DNA of 64,000 nucleotides from Clostridium chrysemydis (GTDB lineage: Bacteria > Bacillota > Clostridia > Clostridiales > Clostridiaceae): assembly GCF_015234215.1 (NCBI RefSeq), contig NZ_JADEKP010000001.1, positions 372,001-436,000 of the forward strand. Reading direction: 5' to 3'. Each line of letters starts with the position of its first letter. Positions within the stretch are counted from its first letter, which is position 1. This document shows, piece by piece, positions 52,881 to 63,074 of the stretch. The position numbers and the translations under genes are program-made. Under the pieces are notes generated by a model. That model searched no databases. It saw nothing but the letters and a program-made list of their open reading frames with translations, and was not told where the DNA came from.

Positions 52881-54376
52881 TATTCAGTTCCAAATCTTGA
52901 TATAAATGCAAAAAATGAAAAAGATAATATTATTAGAAGTATTACTTCTATAGTTTTTAAAGGTGCTAACACTTGTGCTACAAATAGTTTAAATAAAGAG
53001 AAGAATAATATACCTATTAATAAAAATATAGTAAAATCAAATACTGGAATATGAACCTTTAAAACTTTTTTAATTTCCCTTATGCTTATAAAAAGCGAAA
53101 CTAAAGATGTTAAAAGTAAAGATATACTATAAGAATAAATATTTATAGAAGGTATACCTGTAAAAACAAATAATGATATAAGTTCAACTACTGCTATAGT
53201 TATCGTTACTTTAACTATAGTACCTTGCTTATTTAAACCATTTAATATTCCAAACATAGTTGAGGCTAAGAAAAATATAGGCGCTGCAAGAGAAGAAGCC
53301 TTAATGTAATTTCCTAAATCGACTCTATCAAAAAAAAGGCTTCCAAGTTCGTTTGGAACAAGATTACAAATAACTGCAGTTGCAATTCCTAGTATAAAAG
53401 CAATTTTCATAACTGTATTTATTCTTTTAGTAGCTTCATATTCATTTCCACGGCTCAAACTTTGAGATAGGTCTGGAACCAATAAACTGTTTATAGAACC
53501 TACAACTATTAAAGGTATTGCAATAATTGAAACTGCCATACCAGAGTACCTCCCAATCATAGATAGAGACTCCCCATAAGTAAACCCAGCGTGTATAAGC
53601 CGCTTTGGAACTATAAGTGTAGAAAGTGTAGAAAATATACTCCCTATAAATCCGTTTAAGCAAAGAGGAAGTGATACAACTAACACGTTAAATAAAAGTT
53701 GTACGCGACCTTCTGTAGGTTTATTTATAAGATGTTTATTTTTAAATTTTAATCTTCTGTAGTAAAAATATAGTAAAATCAAGCTTTGCATCTCACCTAT
53801 AGCTAGGGAAATATAAGCTAAAGTTACTAAAGTTTTTAAATTTACAGAGTTAAAAGAAAAAACTAGAAGTCCAATTGTTATTATTCTCATACCCTTTTCT
53901 AAAATATCTATAATAGCCGGAACTTTAATTTTAGAAAGACCTAAAAAATATCCCTTTAAAATATTAGAAAGTGCAATAAAAACCATAGCAGGGCAAGCTA
54001 CCCGTATAGCATTAATAGTTCTAGAATCAGATACACCAAATTCAACTATAAATGGTGCAAATGCAAAAACTAAAATTCCAATGATAATTGCCCAAACAAA
54101 GTTAAAAATAGCAACAGTTTTAATAGTTTTATCTAGATTACCGTATTCTTTCTTTCGTGAGTATACTGCTGAGACTCTAGAAATAGCAGCAACTATACCA
54201 GCTGTCATTAAACATATAAAAAGATTGTAAAGCGGCATAACAAGGTTATAAAGCCCCATACCTTCAGCCCCTAAAAGCTTAGATAAGTTTATTGAGAAAA
54301 TAAAACCAAGTATACCAGTTGTTATGTTTGAAGCTGTTAAAAGAAAAGAATTTTTAAAAAAATTATCCTTTTCCAA
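52880..54376 (-). CDS. spoVB: Stage V sporulation protein B
   Basis: A 498-residue MOP-superfamily protein with ~14 helices. Typical SpoVB segments: FLLTASNITTGILGFIFSIN, GAEGMGLYNLVMPLYNLF, ILKGYFLGLSKIKVPAI and the long GRYSGMAVSIIAIPLIV region. In Bacillus it is needed for spore cortex peptidoglycan synthesis, moving lipid-linked precursors in the mother cell. TTG start at 54376 after AAAGGAGTGAT. It is shorter than the neighbouring flippase and about 30 percent similar in layout, an old paralogue pair. Confidence 0.9.
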   Translation of the reverse strand: MEKDNFFKNSFLLTASNITTGILGFIFSINLSKLLGAEGMGLYNLVMPLYNLFICLMTAGIVAAISRVSAVYSRKKEYGNLDKTIKTVAIFNFVWAIIIGILVFAFAPFIVEFGVSDSRTINAIRVACPAMVFIALSNILKGYFLGLSKIKVPAIIDILEKGMRIITIGLLVFSFNSVNLKTLVTLAYISLAIGEMQSLILLYFYYRRLKFKNKHLINKPTEGRVQLLFNVLVVSLPLCLNGFIGSIFSTLSTLIVPKRLIHAGFTYGESLSMIGRYSGMAVSIIAIPLIVVGSINSLLVPDLSQSLSRGNEYEATKRINTVMKIAFILGIATAVICNLVPNELGSLFFDRVDLGNYIKASSLAAPIFFLASTMFGILNGLNKQGTIVKVTITIAVVELISLFVFTGIPSINIYSYSISLLLTSLVSLFISIREIKKVLKVHIPVFDFTIFLLIGILFFSLFKLFVAQVLAPLKTIEVILLIILSFSFFAFISRFGTE

Positions 54377-54528
54377 GCTAAATCACTCCTTTACCTTTAA
54401 TAAAAGATATTCGAGAAAGGTTATAAATATACAATAATTAATTTAAGTTTTATTAATTAAAGTGGAATATTAAATATACTAGTTTAAATATAAATTAAAA
54501 GGAGTTTAATTATGATGGGGTGAAGTTA

Positions 54529-55821
54529 TTGAAAAGGCTTATATTTTTTTTGTTTAGTGGAATATTTATAGTTAGCAGTTCAATTTTTATTTATATGTAT
54601 ACAAATAGATATGAAGTTAAAACCTTTGAAGAAGAAATAGATAGTAAATTATTTTTAAAGGGAGTTAAAGAATCTAAAGCAATAGCTAAAGATAATGAAG
54701 GATATCTATATATAGCATATGAAAACGAGATTACAAAGATAACAGATGAAGGCAAGGTTTTGAAAAGTATAAAAAATAGGGATTTTTCTATAGAAGATAT
54801 AGAGATAAAAGGCGATAGAATATATATTTTATCTAAGGATAAATTATATAGTTTAAATTTAGATGGCGATGAGAAAAGAGAAATAGTTAAAGATATTCCC
54901 TTTGGAGATGACTTAGATAGAAAACTACTTGGAAAAGATGATGATATATATTTAAGCATAGGTACATTTACAAACTCAGGTATAGCAAAAGAAAGTGAGT
55001 TCTTTTACGAAAAGAAAAAAGATTTAAGCCCTATCGATTTAAAATTAAGAGGGATAAACTATGGAAAGAAAAATACTGGGGCTTTTAAAGAGTTTGGAGA
55101 TTCAAGCAAAGAAGGAGAAAAAATAAATAAAAGTAAAATTGGAAATGCTTCATTAATTAAAATAGATGTAAATAAAGAAAAGATAGAAACTTTTTCAAGT
55201 GGCGTAAAGGATATAAAAGGAATTGACTATAAGGCAAACGGTGAAATATATGCAGCAGTTAGTGGAATGAAAAATGAAGGGGATAGACCTGTTTTAAGAG
55301 ATTCTGATTATATATATAATTTAAAAGAAGACTCTTGGTATGGATGGCCTGACTTTTCAGGAGGAGATCCTATTTCATCTCCAAGATTTACAGATAACTT
55401 AAAAATAGAAAATCTTTTATTAAATCCACCTAAAGAAAGTGTTTATGGACCTTACTATCAGCATAACTCTGTTGATTCTATAGAATGTTTAGCAATAGAT
55501 AGAGAGGGCGTTATTTTAGAGAAGGATTCTATTTTATATTTTGATAGTAAAACAAAAGAACTTTTAAGTTTAAATGAGAAAAAAGAGTTAACTAAGATAA
55601 TTGCATTAAAAGAAGGAAATGAAATTATAGATATATTATTTTTAAAAGATAAGTGTTTACTTTTAGAAAAGGAAAATGGAGTTATTTATGAAATTTATAA
55701 TAGTGATTTATTAAGCTCGAAAAAAGTTGTCCCTAAAGCAATTATAATTATAGTAGTTATAATAACTTTAATTGCTTTAGTTATAGTAGTTAATAAAATA
55801 TTAAAAAGAAAATATAGATAA
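54529..55821 (+). CDS. Two-TM extracytoplasmic protein with propeller-like domain
   Basis: A 430-residue protein with a transmembrane helix at each end (~3-24 and ~402-423) and a ~370-residue external domain between. Repeated strand-turn patterns (AKDNEGYLYIAYENEI; KGDRIYILSKDKLYSLNLDG; GIDYKANGEIYAAVSG) and WYGWPDFSGGDP recall six-bladed PQQ-type or sorbosone-dehydrogenase-like beta-propellers, but no catalytic His/Arg set was confirmed. Start at TTG 54529 after GGGGTGA is preferred; GTG 54520 is the alternative. Function unknown. Confidence 0.68.
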   Translation: MKRLIFFLFSGIFIVSSSIFIYMYTNRYEVKTFEEEIDSKLFLKGVKESKAIAKDNEGYLYIAYENEITKITDEGKVLKSIKNRDFSIEDIEIKGDRIYILSKDKLYSLNLDGDEKREIVKDIPFGDDLDRKLLGKDDDIYLSIGTFTNSGIAKESEFFYEKKKDLSPIDLKLRGINYGKKNTGAFKEFGDSSKEGEKINKSKIGNASLIKIDVNKEKIETFSSGVKDIKGIDYKANGEIYAAVSGMKNEGDRPVLRDSDYIYNLKEDSWYGWPDFSGGDPISSPRFTDNLKIENLLLNPPKESVYGPYYQHNSVDSIECLAIDREGVILEKDSILYFDSKTKELLSLNEKKELTKIIALKEGNEIIDILFLKDKCLLLEKENGVIYEIYNSDLLSSKKVVPKAIIIIVVIITLIALVIVVNKILKRKYR

Positions 55822-55837
55822 GCATTTATTAAGAGTA

Positions 55838-55887
55838 AGGTGTTTTTTTAAAGTATTAATTTATTTTTAATTAAACACCTCTTTTAA
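55838..55887 (+). terminator. Weak terminator-like hairpin
   Basis: AGGTGTTT/AAACACCT with a long AT-rich, partly self-complementary loop and CTTTTAAAAT tail. Confidence 0.5.
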
Positions 55888-55957
55888 AATAAATGAAATT
55901 AGTTTAGAATATGTAAATAAATGGTAAAATAAAAGAAAAAACTAAAGGGGTGTAAAA

Positions 55958-56455
55958 ATGGGAAAAACATTATTAATTAATTTATCAAATTTTAAATTTA
56001 AAGGGGATGTATTAGATATAACTTGCGAAGACCACGGTGTTATTTATAATATTTCAAAAGATATAGATGATGAAATATCAGCAGATTATATAGAAGGTGA
56101 TTCGGAAACTGCCTTAAAGAACAGGGAATACGATTCTTGTACTTTGTTTTTTAGTTTAAGTAAGCTTTGGAAAAATGAAAGTAAAGAAAATTTAATAGAA
56201 GATATAAGTAAACATATTAAAATAAATGGTAAGATATATATATGGGATATAAATAAAAATATAGGAGAAATAGTAGATAATAGTATAAAGGTAGTCTTAC
56301 CTAAGGGCGGTTTAAAGGAATTTAAAATAAAAAATCTAAACCCATTTTCTTCTTCTAATATAGAAGAAACTAAAAAAATTCTTGAAAAAAGTTATAAAAT
56401 AGACGAAACTAGAATTTGGGAAGAGATGCATTTTATAGAGGGAACAAAATTATAA
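55958..56455 (+). CDS. Small methyltransferase-like protein
   Basis: A 165-residue protein with the outline of a class I methyltransferase core: FKGDVLDITCEDHGVIYNIS would be strand 1 to strand 2, EYDSCTLFFSLSKLW strand 4, and ISKHIKINGKIYIWDIN the strand 5 region. The Gly-rich SAM loop is missing, so it may not bind SAM. It ends 15 bp before the radical SAM gene and probably works with it. Start after AAAGGGGTG. Confidence 0.55.
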   Translation: MGKTLLINLSNFKFKGDVLDITCEDHGVIYNISKDIDDEISADYIEGDSETALKNREYDSCTLFFSLSKLWKNESKENLIEDISKHIKINGKIYIWDINKNIGEIVDNSIKVVLPKGGLKEFKIKNLNPFSSSNIEETKKILEKSYKIDETRIWEEMHFIEGTKL

Positions 56456-56470
56456 CTAGGAGATGAAGAT

Positions 56471-58126
56471 ATGAAAGTTTTACTTACAGCTATAAACTCT
56501 AAATTCGTTCACAGCAATTTAGCTGTTAGATATTTAAAGGCGTTTACAAAGGATATGGATTTTGATTGTAATATAAGAGAGTTTTCTATTAATGATAGAG
56601 AAGAGAAAATATTAGAAGAAATTATAAAAGAAAGACCAGACCTTGTGTCTTTCTCTACATATATTTGGAATGTTGAGATGGTAATTAGATTAGCAAATCT
56701 TATAAAAAAGGTTGATTCAAACATTGAAATAATGTTTGGAGGACCAGAAGTGACATATGATAGCATGGTTTTCCTAAAGGAGAATGTAGGAGATTATGTA
56801 ATTCAAGGTGAAGGTGAAAAAACATTTAAAGAGTTAGTTGAATATAAATTGAATCTTAGAGAAATTGATAGTATAAGAGGATTAATTTATAGAGAAAATA
56901 ATGAAGTGAAGTTTAATGGCACTAGACCTCTTATGAATATGGATGAAATAGTATTTCCATACGAAGAAGACGAAAATCTTGATAACAAAATAGTTTATTA
57001 TGAAGGCTCAAGAGGTTGTCCTTTTAACTGCAAATATTGTTTATCATCAACTACACACGGAGTTAGATTCCACAACATAGAAAGAGCTAAAAAAGAACTT
57101 CAATACTTTATAGACAAAAAAGTAAAACTTGTTAAATTTGTTGATAGAACATTTAACTGCAATCACAAATTTGCAATGGAGATTTGGGAGTTTTTAATAA
57201 ATAGCGATACAGAAACTCAATTCCACTTTGAAATATCAGCAGACATATTAAAAAAAGAGGAATTAGAATTACTTAGAAACTGCCCAGAAGGAAGATTCCA
57301 ATTTGAAGTAGGAGTTCAAACTACAAACGATAAGGTTTTACATAACATAAATCGATTTGTTAACTTTAGTGATATAAAAGAAAAGGTAGTAGAACTTTTA
57401 TCGATAAGGAATATAAAACAGCATTTAGACCTTATTGCAGGACTACCAGGAGAAAATTATGATTCCTTTGTAAATTCTTTTAATGATGTTCATTCAATAA
57501 GGCCAGAAGAGATCCAATTAGGATTTTTAAAACTTTTAAAGGGTTCTTCAATGAGAGAAGAAGCGGACATTTGGAATATGAAGTATTCAGATTATCCACC
57601 ATATGAAATCTTAAGTACAAAGGATATAAGTTATCTAGAACTACTTAAACTTAAGAAAGTTGAACATATGGTCGATAAATACTATAATGGGCAAAAATTC
57701 AACAATACCTTAAAATATTTTTATCCAAAATATAAAAAACCTTTTGATTTCTTTAATGATTTATCAAAACTATACGAAAACAAGGGGTATTTCGACAGAA
57801 GCATAGGAAATAATGAATATTATAAACTTTTTCTAGATTTTAACTTTGAAGTTTTAAAAGAAGATAACTATGCACTTAGAGAAATTTTAAGATACGATTA
57901 TTTACTTCAAAATAAAAAAAGAGGGATACCTGAGTTTTTAAAAGGTGATTTAACTAGAGAAGAAGAGGGGAAAATCAAAGATTCTCTTAGAGAAGAATAC
58001 TCTTTTAGAATTTATACTGTAGAAAAATTCAATATAGATATTGAAGCATTTTTAGCAAAAGGGGAAATTGTTAAAAAAGAAATCTATGCAGTAGTTGACA
58101 ATGATAAAAATATTATTTTCATTTAA
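56471..58126 (+). CDS. B12-binding-domain radical SAM protein (DUF4080-type)
   Basis: A 551-residue enzyme. N-terminal cobalamin-binding-like Rossmann domain (~1-128) without the DxHxxG motif, so B12 may be bound base-off or not at all. The radical SAM cluster motif is C183, C187, C190 in CPFNCKYC. The TIM-barrel continues to ~380, and a C-terminal ~170 residues match the DUF4080 region of clostridial members. The reaction is unknown; it may be methylation or another radical modification. Ribosome binding site TAGGAGATGA. In an operon with the methyltransferase-like gene. Confidence 0.85.
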   Translation: MKVLLTAINSKFVHSNLAVRYLKAFTKDMDFDCNIREFSINDREEKILEEIIKERPDLVSFSTYIWNVEMVIRLANLIKKVDSNIEIMFGGPEVTYDSMVFLKENVGDYVIQGEGEKTFKELVEYKLNLREIDSIRGLIYRENNEVKFNGTRPLMNMDEIVFPYEEDENLDNKIVYYEGSRGCPFNCKYCLSSTTHGVRFHNIERAKKELQYFIDKKVKLVKFVDRTFNCNHKFAMEIWEFLINSDTETQFHFEISADILKKEELELLRNCPEGRFQFEVGVQTTNDKVLHNINRFVNFSDIKEKVVELLSIRNIKQHLDLIAGLPGENYDSFVNSFNDVHSIRPEEIQLGFLKLLKGSSMREEADIWNMKYSDYPPYEILSTKDISYLELLKLKKVEHMVDKYYNGQKFNNTLKYFYPKYKKPFDFFNDLSKLYENKGYFDRSIGNNEYYKLFLDFNFEVLKEDNYALREILRYDYLLQNKKRGIPEFLKGDLTREEEGKIKDSLREEYSFRIYTVEKFNIDIEAFLAKGEIVKKEIYAVVDNDKNIIFI

Positions 58127-58223
58127 ATTATTATATAAGACAAATTTCTCATAAATTTTTAATAAACTTTAAACAATTTATACAAATTATAAATTAGAAC
58201 GGTTATAAAAATTAAGAAATTTA

Positions 58224-58251
58224 TTGAAATTGTCCACAAAAAGTGTATAAT
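58224..58251 (+). promoter_or_regulatory. Promoter of the V-type ATPase operon
   Basis: TTGAAA (58224-58229), 16-nt spacer, TATAAT (58246-58251), 85 nt before the first gene. Confidence 0.75.
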
Positions 58252-58335
58252 AGTAAATATGAACTAAAAAGTAATTAATACTATATTAAGTATTAATTCA
58301 TATATTATTGATTAACTTGCAAAGGTGGTGAGATT

Positions 58336-58662
58336 TTGGCATTAGAAGCAATAAAGGAAATAAAGAGCGCAGAGGCAAAAGCAGATGAAATGATAAACAC
58401 TGCAAACGTTAATGCAAAAGAGATTGTTCAAAAGGCTACCGCTGAGGCTGTAGAAAAATACAACTCTATCCTAAGTGATGCTAAGGCTAAATGCGATAGT
58501 ATCATTCAAGATGCTGTAGATTCTGGAAATAAAGAAGCAGAACCTATCCTAGCTAAAGGAAAAGAAGAAGCTAAAGGTATTCTAGATATAGCAGATGAGA
58601 AAAAAAATAATGCTGTAAAATTAGTGATTGAGAGGATAGTGAAAATTCATGGCAATAGTTAA
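58336..58662 (+). CDS. ntpF: V-type ATP synthase subunit F/H (NtpF)
   Basis: A 108-residue Ala/Lys/Glu-rich helical protein, the peripheral-stalk partner of subunit E. Coiled-coil heptads cover almost the whole length. TTG start follows GGTGGTGAG. Its last 14 bp overlap the start of ntpI, indicating translational coupling. First gene in the ntpFIKECGA order known from Enterococcus hirae. Confidence 0.88.
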   Translation: MALEAIKEIKSAEAKADEMINTANVNAKEIVQKATAEAVEKYNSILSDAKAKCDSIIQDAVDSGNKEAEPILAKGKEEAKGILDIADEKKNNAVKLVIERIVKIHGNS

Positions 58663-60574
58663 GATGAATAAGTTCACCTTACTAAGCTTTGAAGAAAACA
58701 AAGCATCACTACTTGAAAAGCTTCAAAACTTTTCAGAGATAGAATTTATAAACCTTCAAGACGAAAAAGTTTTAGAAGAAAATGAAATTCTAAGTGATCT
58801 TACTAAAGATTCAATTGATTCAGAGTTTGCTAAGAGTGAAGAGGATTTATCTAAAGTTAAGTTTGCTTTAGAGTTCTTAAAAAACTACGTACCTCCAAAA
58901 TCATCAATCAAGGCTATGAAAGAAGGAAAGAAAACTTTAAGTGCTAGCGAGTTAAAAGCTAATGTAGAAAAGAGCGAATGGGAAGCACTTTACGAAAAGC
59001 TTAAAGAAAAAGAATTACATCTTTCAAATCTTGATAATGAAAAAACTAGACTAGAAGGTGAAAACGAAACTCTTAAACCTTGGGAAGGCTTAGATTGTCC
59101 TTTCTCTGAAATAAGAAGTTTAAAAGTACCTTACTTCTTAGGTAGTGTAAGTAACCAGTACAAAGAAGAACTAGTTAATTCACTTGGGGATTCTTACGTA
59201 GAAATTATCTCTTGTGATAATCAAGATATGTATTTATTAGTTATTACAGGTGATGAGAAAAAAGAAGAGGTTGAAGAAGCTTTAAGAGGTTTTGGATTTA
59301 GTTCATTTAAAACAGAAGAAGCAGATTCACCAATAAAAGTTATCCATACAAACATGGATAGAATTGAAAAGATAAATGCAGAAAAGTTCTTTATAAAAGA
59401 AGAATTACAAGCATTAGAAAAAGAAGTTGAAACTCTAGAACAAGTTTATGAGTACTATCATAATTCATATTCAAGAAACGGAGTAGCTACAAACTTCTTA
59501 AAAACTGATACTATGAGCATCATTCAAGGATGGATTGCAGTATCAGATAATAACGATTTAGAAAAAGTAATCAAAGATTCTATAGGAGAAGACTACTATC
59601 TAACATTTGAAGATGTTAAAGAAGAAGAGATAGATATAGTTCCTATAAGACTACAAAATAATGCAGTTAATAAGTCATTTGAAACTATTACAGAAATGTA
59701 TAGTATGCCAAGATATGATGACATAGACCCAACACCATTTTTAGCACCTTTCTTCTTATTATTCTTTGGAATGATGGTTGCAGACGTTGGATATGGATTA
59801 TTATTATGCATAGGTTCATTTATAGCATTAAAAGTATTTAATTTAGATAACAAGCAAGAGCAGTTTGCTAAGTTCTTCTTTTATTTAAGTTTCCCAACAA
59901 TGGTATTTGGGCTTATATATGGATCTTTCTTTGGAGATTTAATACCGCTTCCAAAGCTTATTGATACAAATAAAGATGTAAACACTATTCTTATTATGTC
60001 AATAGTATTTGGGGTTGTTCAAATATTTGTTGGTCTTGCAATTAAAGCTTACGTTTTAATAAGAGATGGAAGAGCAAAAGATGCTTTTTATGATGTAGGA
60101 TCATGGGTAATTACTTTAGTTTCTATCGGATTACTTATAGCTGGATTTGGTTTTGCAAAATACACAATGATAATCGGTATGATTCTTATAGTTCTTACAC
60201 AAGGTAGAGAAGCAGAATCAGTTGGAGCAAAGCTTGGTGGAGGATTATATGCTTTATACGGTATTACTGGGTACATAGGAGACTTAGTATCTTACACAAG
60301 ACTTATGGCTTTAGGCTTAGCTGGTGGTTCAATTGCAGGTGCATTAAACCTTATAATTGGAATGCTTCCAGGAGTAGCTTTAATAGTACTTGGACCAGTA
60401 TTGTTTATACTATTCCACATATTTAACTTAGGTTTATCATTACTTGGAGCTTATGTTCACACTTGTAGATTAGAATACGTTGAGTACTTCTCAAAATTCT
60501 ATGAAGGTGGCGGAAAACCATTTGTTCCATTTAAAACATTAGACAAATTTATAAATATTAAAAAAGAAATTTAG
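58649..60574 (+). CDS. ntpI: V-type ATP synthase subunit I (a subunit)
   Basis: A 641-residue two-part protein. The N-terminal ~340 residues are a cytoplasmic helical arm; the rest is a membrane domain with about eight helices starting at PFFLLFFGMMVADVGYGLLL. The essential arginine lies in SYTRLMALGLAGGS. It forms the ion half-channels against the K ring. The sixth residue is also Met, but the first ATG lies in the coupled overlap with ntpF and fits. Confidence 0.95.
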   Translation: MAIVKMNKFTLLSFEENKASLLEKLQNFSEIEFINLQDEKVLEENEILSDLTKDSIDSEFAKSEEDLSKVKFALEFLKNYVPPKSSIKAMKEGKKTLSASELKANVEKSEWEALYEKLKEKELHLSNLDNEKTRLEGENETLKPWEGLDCPFSEIRSLKVPYFLGSVSNQYKEELVNSLGDSYVEIISCDNQDMYLLVITGDEKKEEVEEALRGFGFSSFKTEEADSPIKVIHTNMDRIEKINAEKFFIKEELQALEKEVETLEQVYEYYHNSYSRNGVATNFLKTDTMSIIQGWIAVSDNNDLEKVIKDSIGEDYYLTFEDVKEEEIDIVPIRLQNNAVNKSFETITEMYSMPRYDDIDPTPFLAPFFLLFFGMMVADVGYGLLLCIGSFIALKVFNLDNKQEQFAKFFFYLSFPTMVFGLIYGSFFGDLIPLPKLIDTNKDVNTILIMSIVFGVVQIFVGLAIKAYVLIRDGRAKDAFYDVGSWVITLVSIGLLIAGFGFAKYTMIIGMILIVLTQGREAESVGAKLGGGLYALYGITGYIGDLVSYTRLMALGLAGGSIAGALNLIIGMLPGVALIVLGPVLFILFHIFNLGLSLLGAYVHTCRLEYVEYFSKFYEGGGKPFVPFKTLDKFINIKKEI

Positions 60575-61093
<519 letters not shown>

Positions 61094-61131
61094 TTAGAAA
61101 ATAAATATTAAGAGATTGGGGAAGTGAAGTT

Positions 61132-61737
61132 ATGTCAGTTGAAAACATAAAAAAGTTAACTTCCAAAATCACTAGTGATGCGGAAGCTAAAAGAGATAGC
61201 ATACTAGCGAAAGCAAACGAAGAAAAAGCTAAAATATTAGAAAAAAAAGAAGCAGAAGCTAGAAAAGCTGAAATAGAAATGATTTTAAAGTCTGAAGCAG
61301 AAGCTAAGACTAGAAAAGAAAGAATAGTATCTAGTGCAGAGCTTAAAGTTAGAAATGAAAAACTTGAAGCTAAGCAAAATATTATAAGTCAAGTATTTGA
61401 GATGAGCGTAGAAAGCCTATGTAAAATGTCAGATGCTGAAATCAAAAAATTCGTTATGGATACAATTTTAAATTCACAATTAGATGGTGATGAAAAAGTT
61501 ATAATAAGCCAAAACGAAAAAGGAATAATAACTGAAGAGTTTATTAAAGAAGTTAATTCAAAACTTTCAGAAAACGGAAGAGTTGGAGAACTTACTTTAG
61601 CTAAAGAGGTTAGAAACTTTAAAGGTGGATTCATCTTAGAAAAGAATGGTGTTGAAATTAATAATACTTTTGAAGCTTTAGTTAGCGCTTTAAGAGATGA
61701 ATTAGAATTTGAAGTTGCAAGTGTTTTATTCAATTAA
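61132..61737 (+). CDS. ntpE: V-type ATP synthase subunit E
   Basis: A 201-residue peripheral-stalk protein: Lys/Glu/Ala-rich N-terminal coiled coil (~1-90) and a globular C-terminal domain with GGFILEKNGVEINNTFE, the conserved subunit E end. It pairs with ntpF product to form the outer stalk. Start after GGGGAAGTG. Confidence 0.95.
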   Translation: MSVENIKKLTSKITSDAEAKRDSILAKANEEKAKILEKKEAEARKAEIEMILKSEAEAKTRKERIVSSAELKVRNEKLEAKQNIISQVFEMSVESLCKMSDAEIKKFVMDTILNSQLDGDEKVIISQNEKGIITEEFIKEVNSKLSENGRVGELTLAKEVRNFKGGFILEKNGVEINNTFEALVSALRDELEFEVASVLFN

Positions 61738-61749
61738 GGAGGAGAGCAA

Positions 61750-62751
61750 ATGAATCCAATGCAGTTTACTCAAGTTATACCAAGACTTAGAGTGTTAGAG
61801 ACAAGACTCCTTGATAAAGCGAAATTAGACAGAATGATAGATGCAAGTTCACCACAAGAAGCTCTAAAAGTTCTTGGGGAATCAGAATATGCAAATGTTT
61901 TATCTGGCGTTAAAAGAGCAGAAGATTATGAGATGGTCTTAAGTTCAGAACTAAAAAGGGTTTATGAGCTTATGTACGATGCATCTCCTTCAAAGGCTCT
62001 TATAGATATAATGAGTATCAAATATGATTATCACAACATTAAAGTTTTAATTAAGGGAATGAAACTTAAAAAAGACTTTAGTGAAATGCTTATTCCAGTT
62101 GGTAAGATAGATTTACAAACTTTAAAGCATAGCGTTTTAAATAACAATTTAAGTGATCTAAATGAAAACATGAAAAATGGTATCATAAGAGCAAACGAAG
62201 ATTTTGACTCTAATAAAGATCCTCAAAAAATTGATATTATATTAGATAATGCAATGTTTGAAGAATTAAAAACTATAGCTAAAGGCTTAGATGATAAGTT
62301 TGTTACTAAGTATGTTAGAGTTTTAATCGACTTAACAAACTTAAAAACTTTACTTAGAGTTAAAAAGCAAAGCAAAGGTAAAGATTTCCTTTCAGAGGTA
62401 GTTATAGAAGGTGGATTTATAGATGTTGATACTTTAGTATCATTATTAAATGATTCAGCTGAAAATATAGCAAACAAATTATCATATACTGATTATTCAG
62501 AAATACTTAAGCTTGGAATGGATGATTTCTCAAAAACTAACTCAGCTAGTGAACTTGAGAAATTAACAGATAACTACATCATGAAAATGATGAAAGAAGC
62601 TAAGCTTATACCATTTGGTGTTGAGCCATTACTAGCTTATATCTATGCTAAAGAAACAGAGATAAAAGTAGTAAGAATAATCATGGTTGGTAAACTCAAC
62701 AACGTTACAGGGGAAGTAATAAGAGAAAGGCTGCGTGATATTTATGTATAA
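61750..62751 (+). CDS. ntpC: V-type ATP synthase subunit C
   Basis: A 333-residue all-helical protein linking the central stalk to the K ring (d-subunit type). [20 protein letters not shown] at the N-terminus and [23 protein letters not shown] near the C-terminus are family hallmarks. AAGGAGGAG precedes the ATG. Its stop overlaps the ntpG start by 8 bp. Confidence 0.95.
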   Translation: MNPMQFTQVIPRLRVLETRLLDKAKLDRMIDASSPQEALKVLGESEYANVLSGVKRAEDYEMVLSSELKRVYELMYDASPSKALIDIMSIKYDYHNIKVLIKGMKLKKDFSEMLIPVGKIDLQTLKHSVLNNNLSDLNENMKNGIIRANEDFDSNKDPQKIDIILDNAMFEELKTIAKGLDDKFVTKYVRVLIDLTNLKTLLRVKKQSKGKDFLSEVVIEGGFIDVDTLVSLLNDSAENIANKLSYTDYSEILKLGMDDFSKTNSASELEKLTDNYIMKMMKEAKLIPFGVEPLLAYIYAKETEIKVVRIIMVGKLNNVTGEVIRERLRDIYV

Positions 62752-63055
62752 GAAGATTGGTGTCGTTGGTGACAAAGACTCAGTTTTAGCATTTAAAGCA
62801 CTAGGAATTGATGTTTTTCCAGTTGTAGAATCAGAAGAAGCTAGAAAAACAATCGATAGATTAGCTATGACAGATTACGCAGTTATCTTTGTAACTGAGC
62901 AAGTTGCAAAAGATATTGAAGAAACTATTGAAAGATACAATAGAGTAACACTTCCAGCTGTAATATTAATTCCAAGTAATCAAGGATCATTAAATATAGG
63001 AATGCAAAGAATCAGCGATAACGTAGAAAAAGCTGTCGGCGTAAATATTCTATAA
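62744..63055 (+). CDS. ntpG: V-type ATP synthase subunit F (NtpG)
   Basis: A 103-residue Rossmann-like central-stalk protein: [20 protein letters not shown] at the N-terminus, [14 protein letters not shown] in the middle. Start at ATG 62744, overlapping the ntpC stop (ATGTATAA); a longer frame from GTG 62735 is less likely. It sits at the end of the D subunit and regulates rotation. Confidence 0.93.
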   Translation: MYKKIGVVGDKDSVLAFKALGIDVFPVVESEEARKTIDRLAMTDYAVIFVTEQVAKDIEETIERYNRVTLPAVILIPSNQGSLNIGMQRISDNVEKAVGVNIL

Positions 63056-63074
63056 GGAAGGTAGGTTTTGCAAG

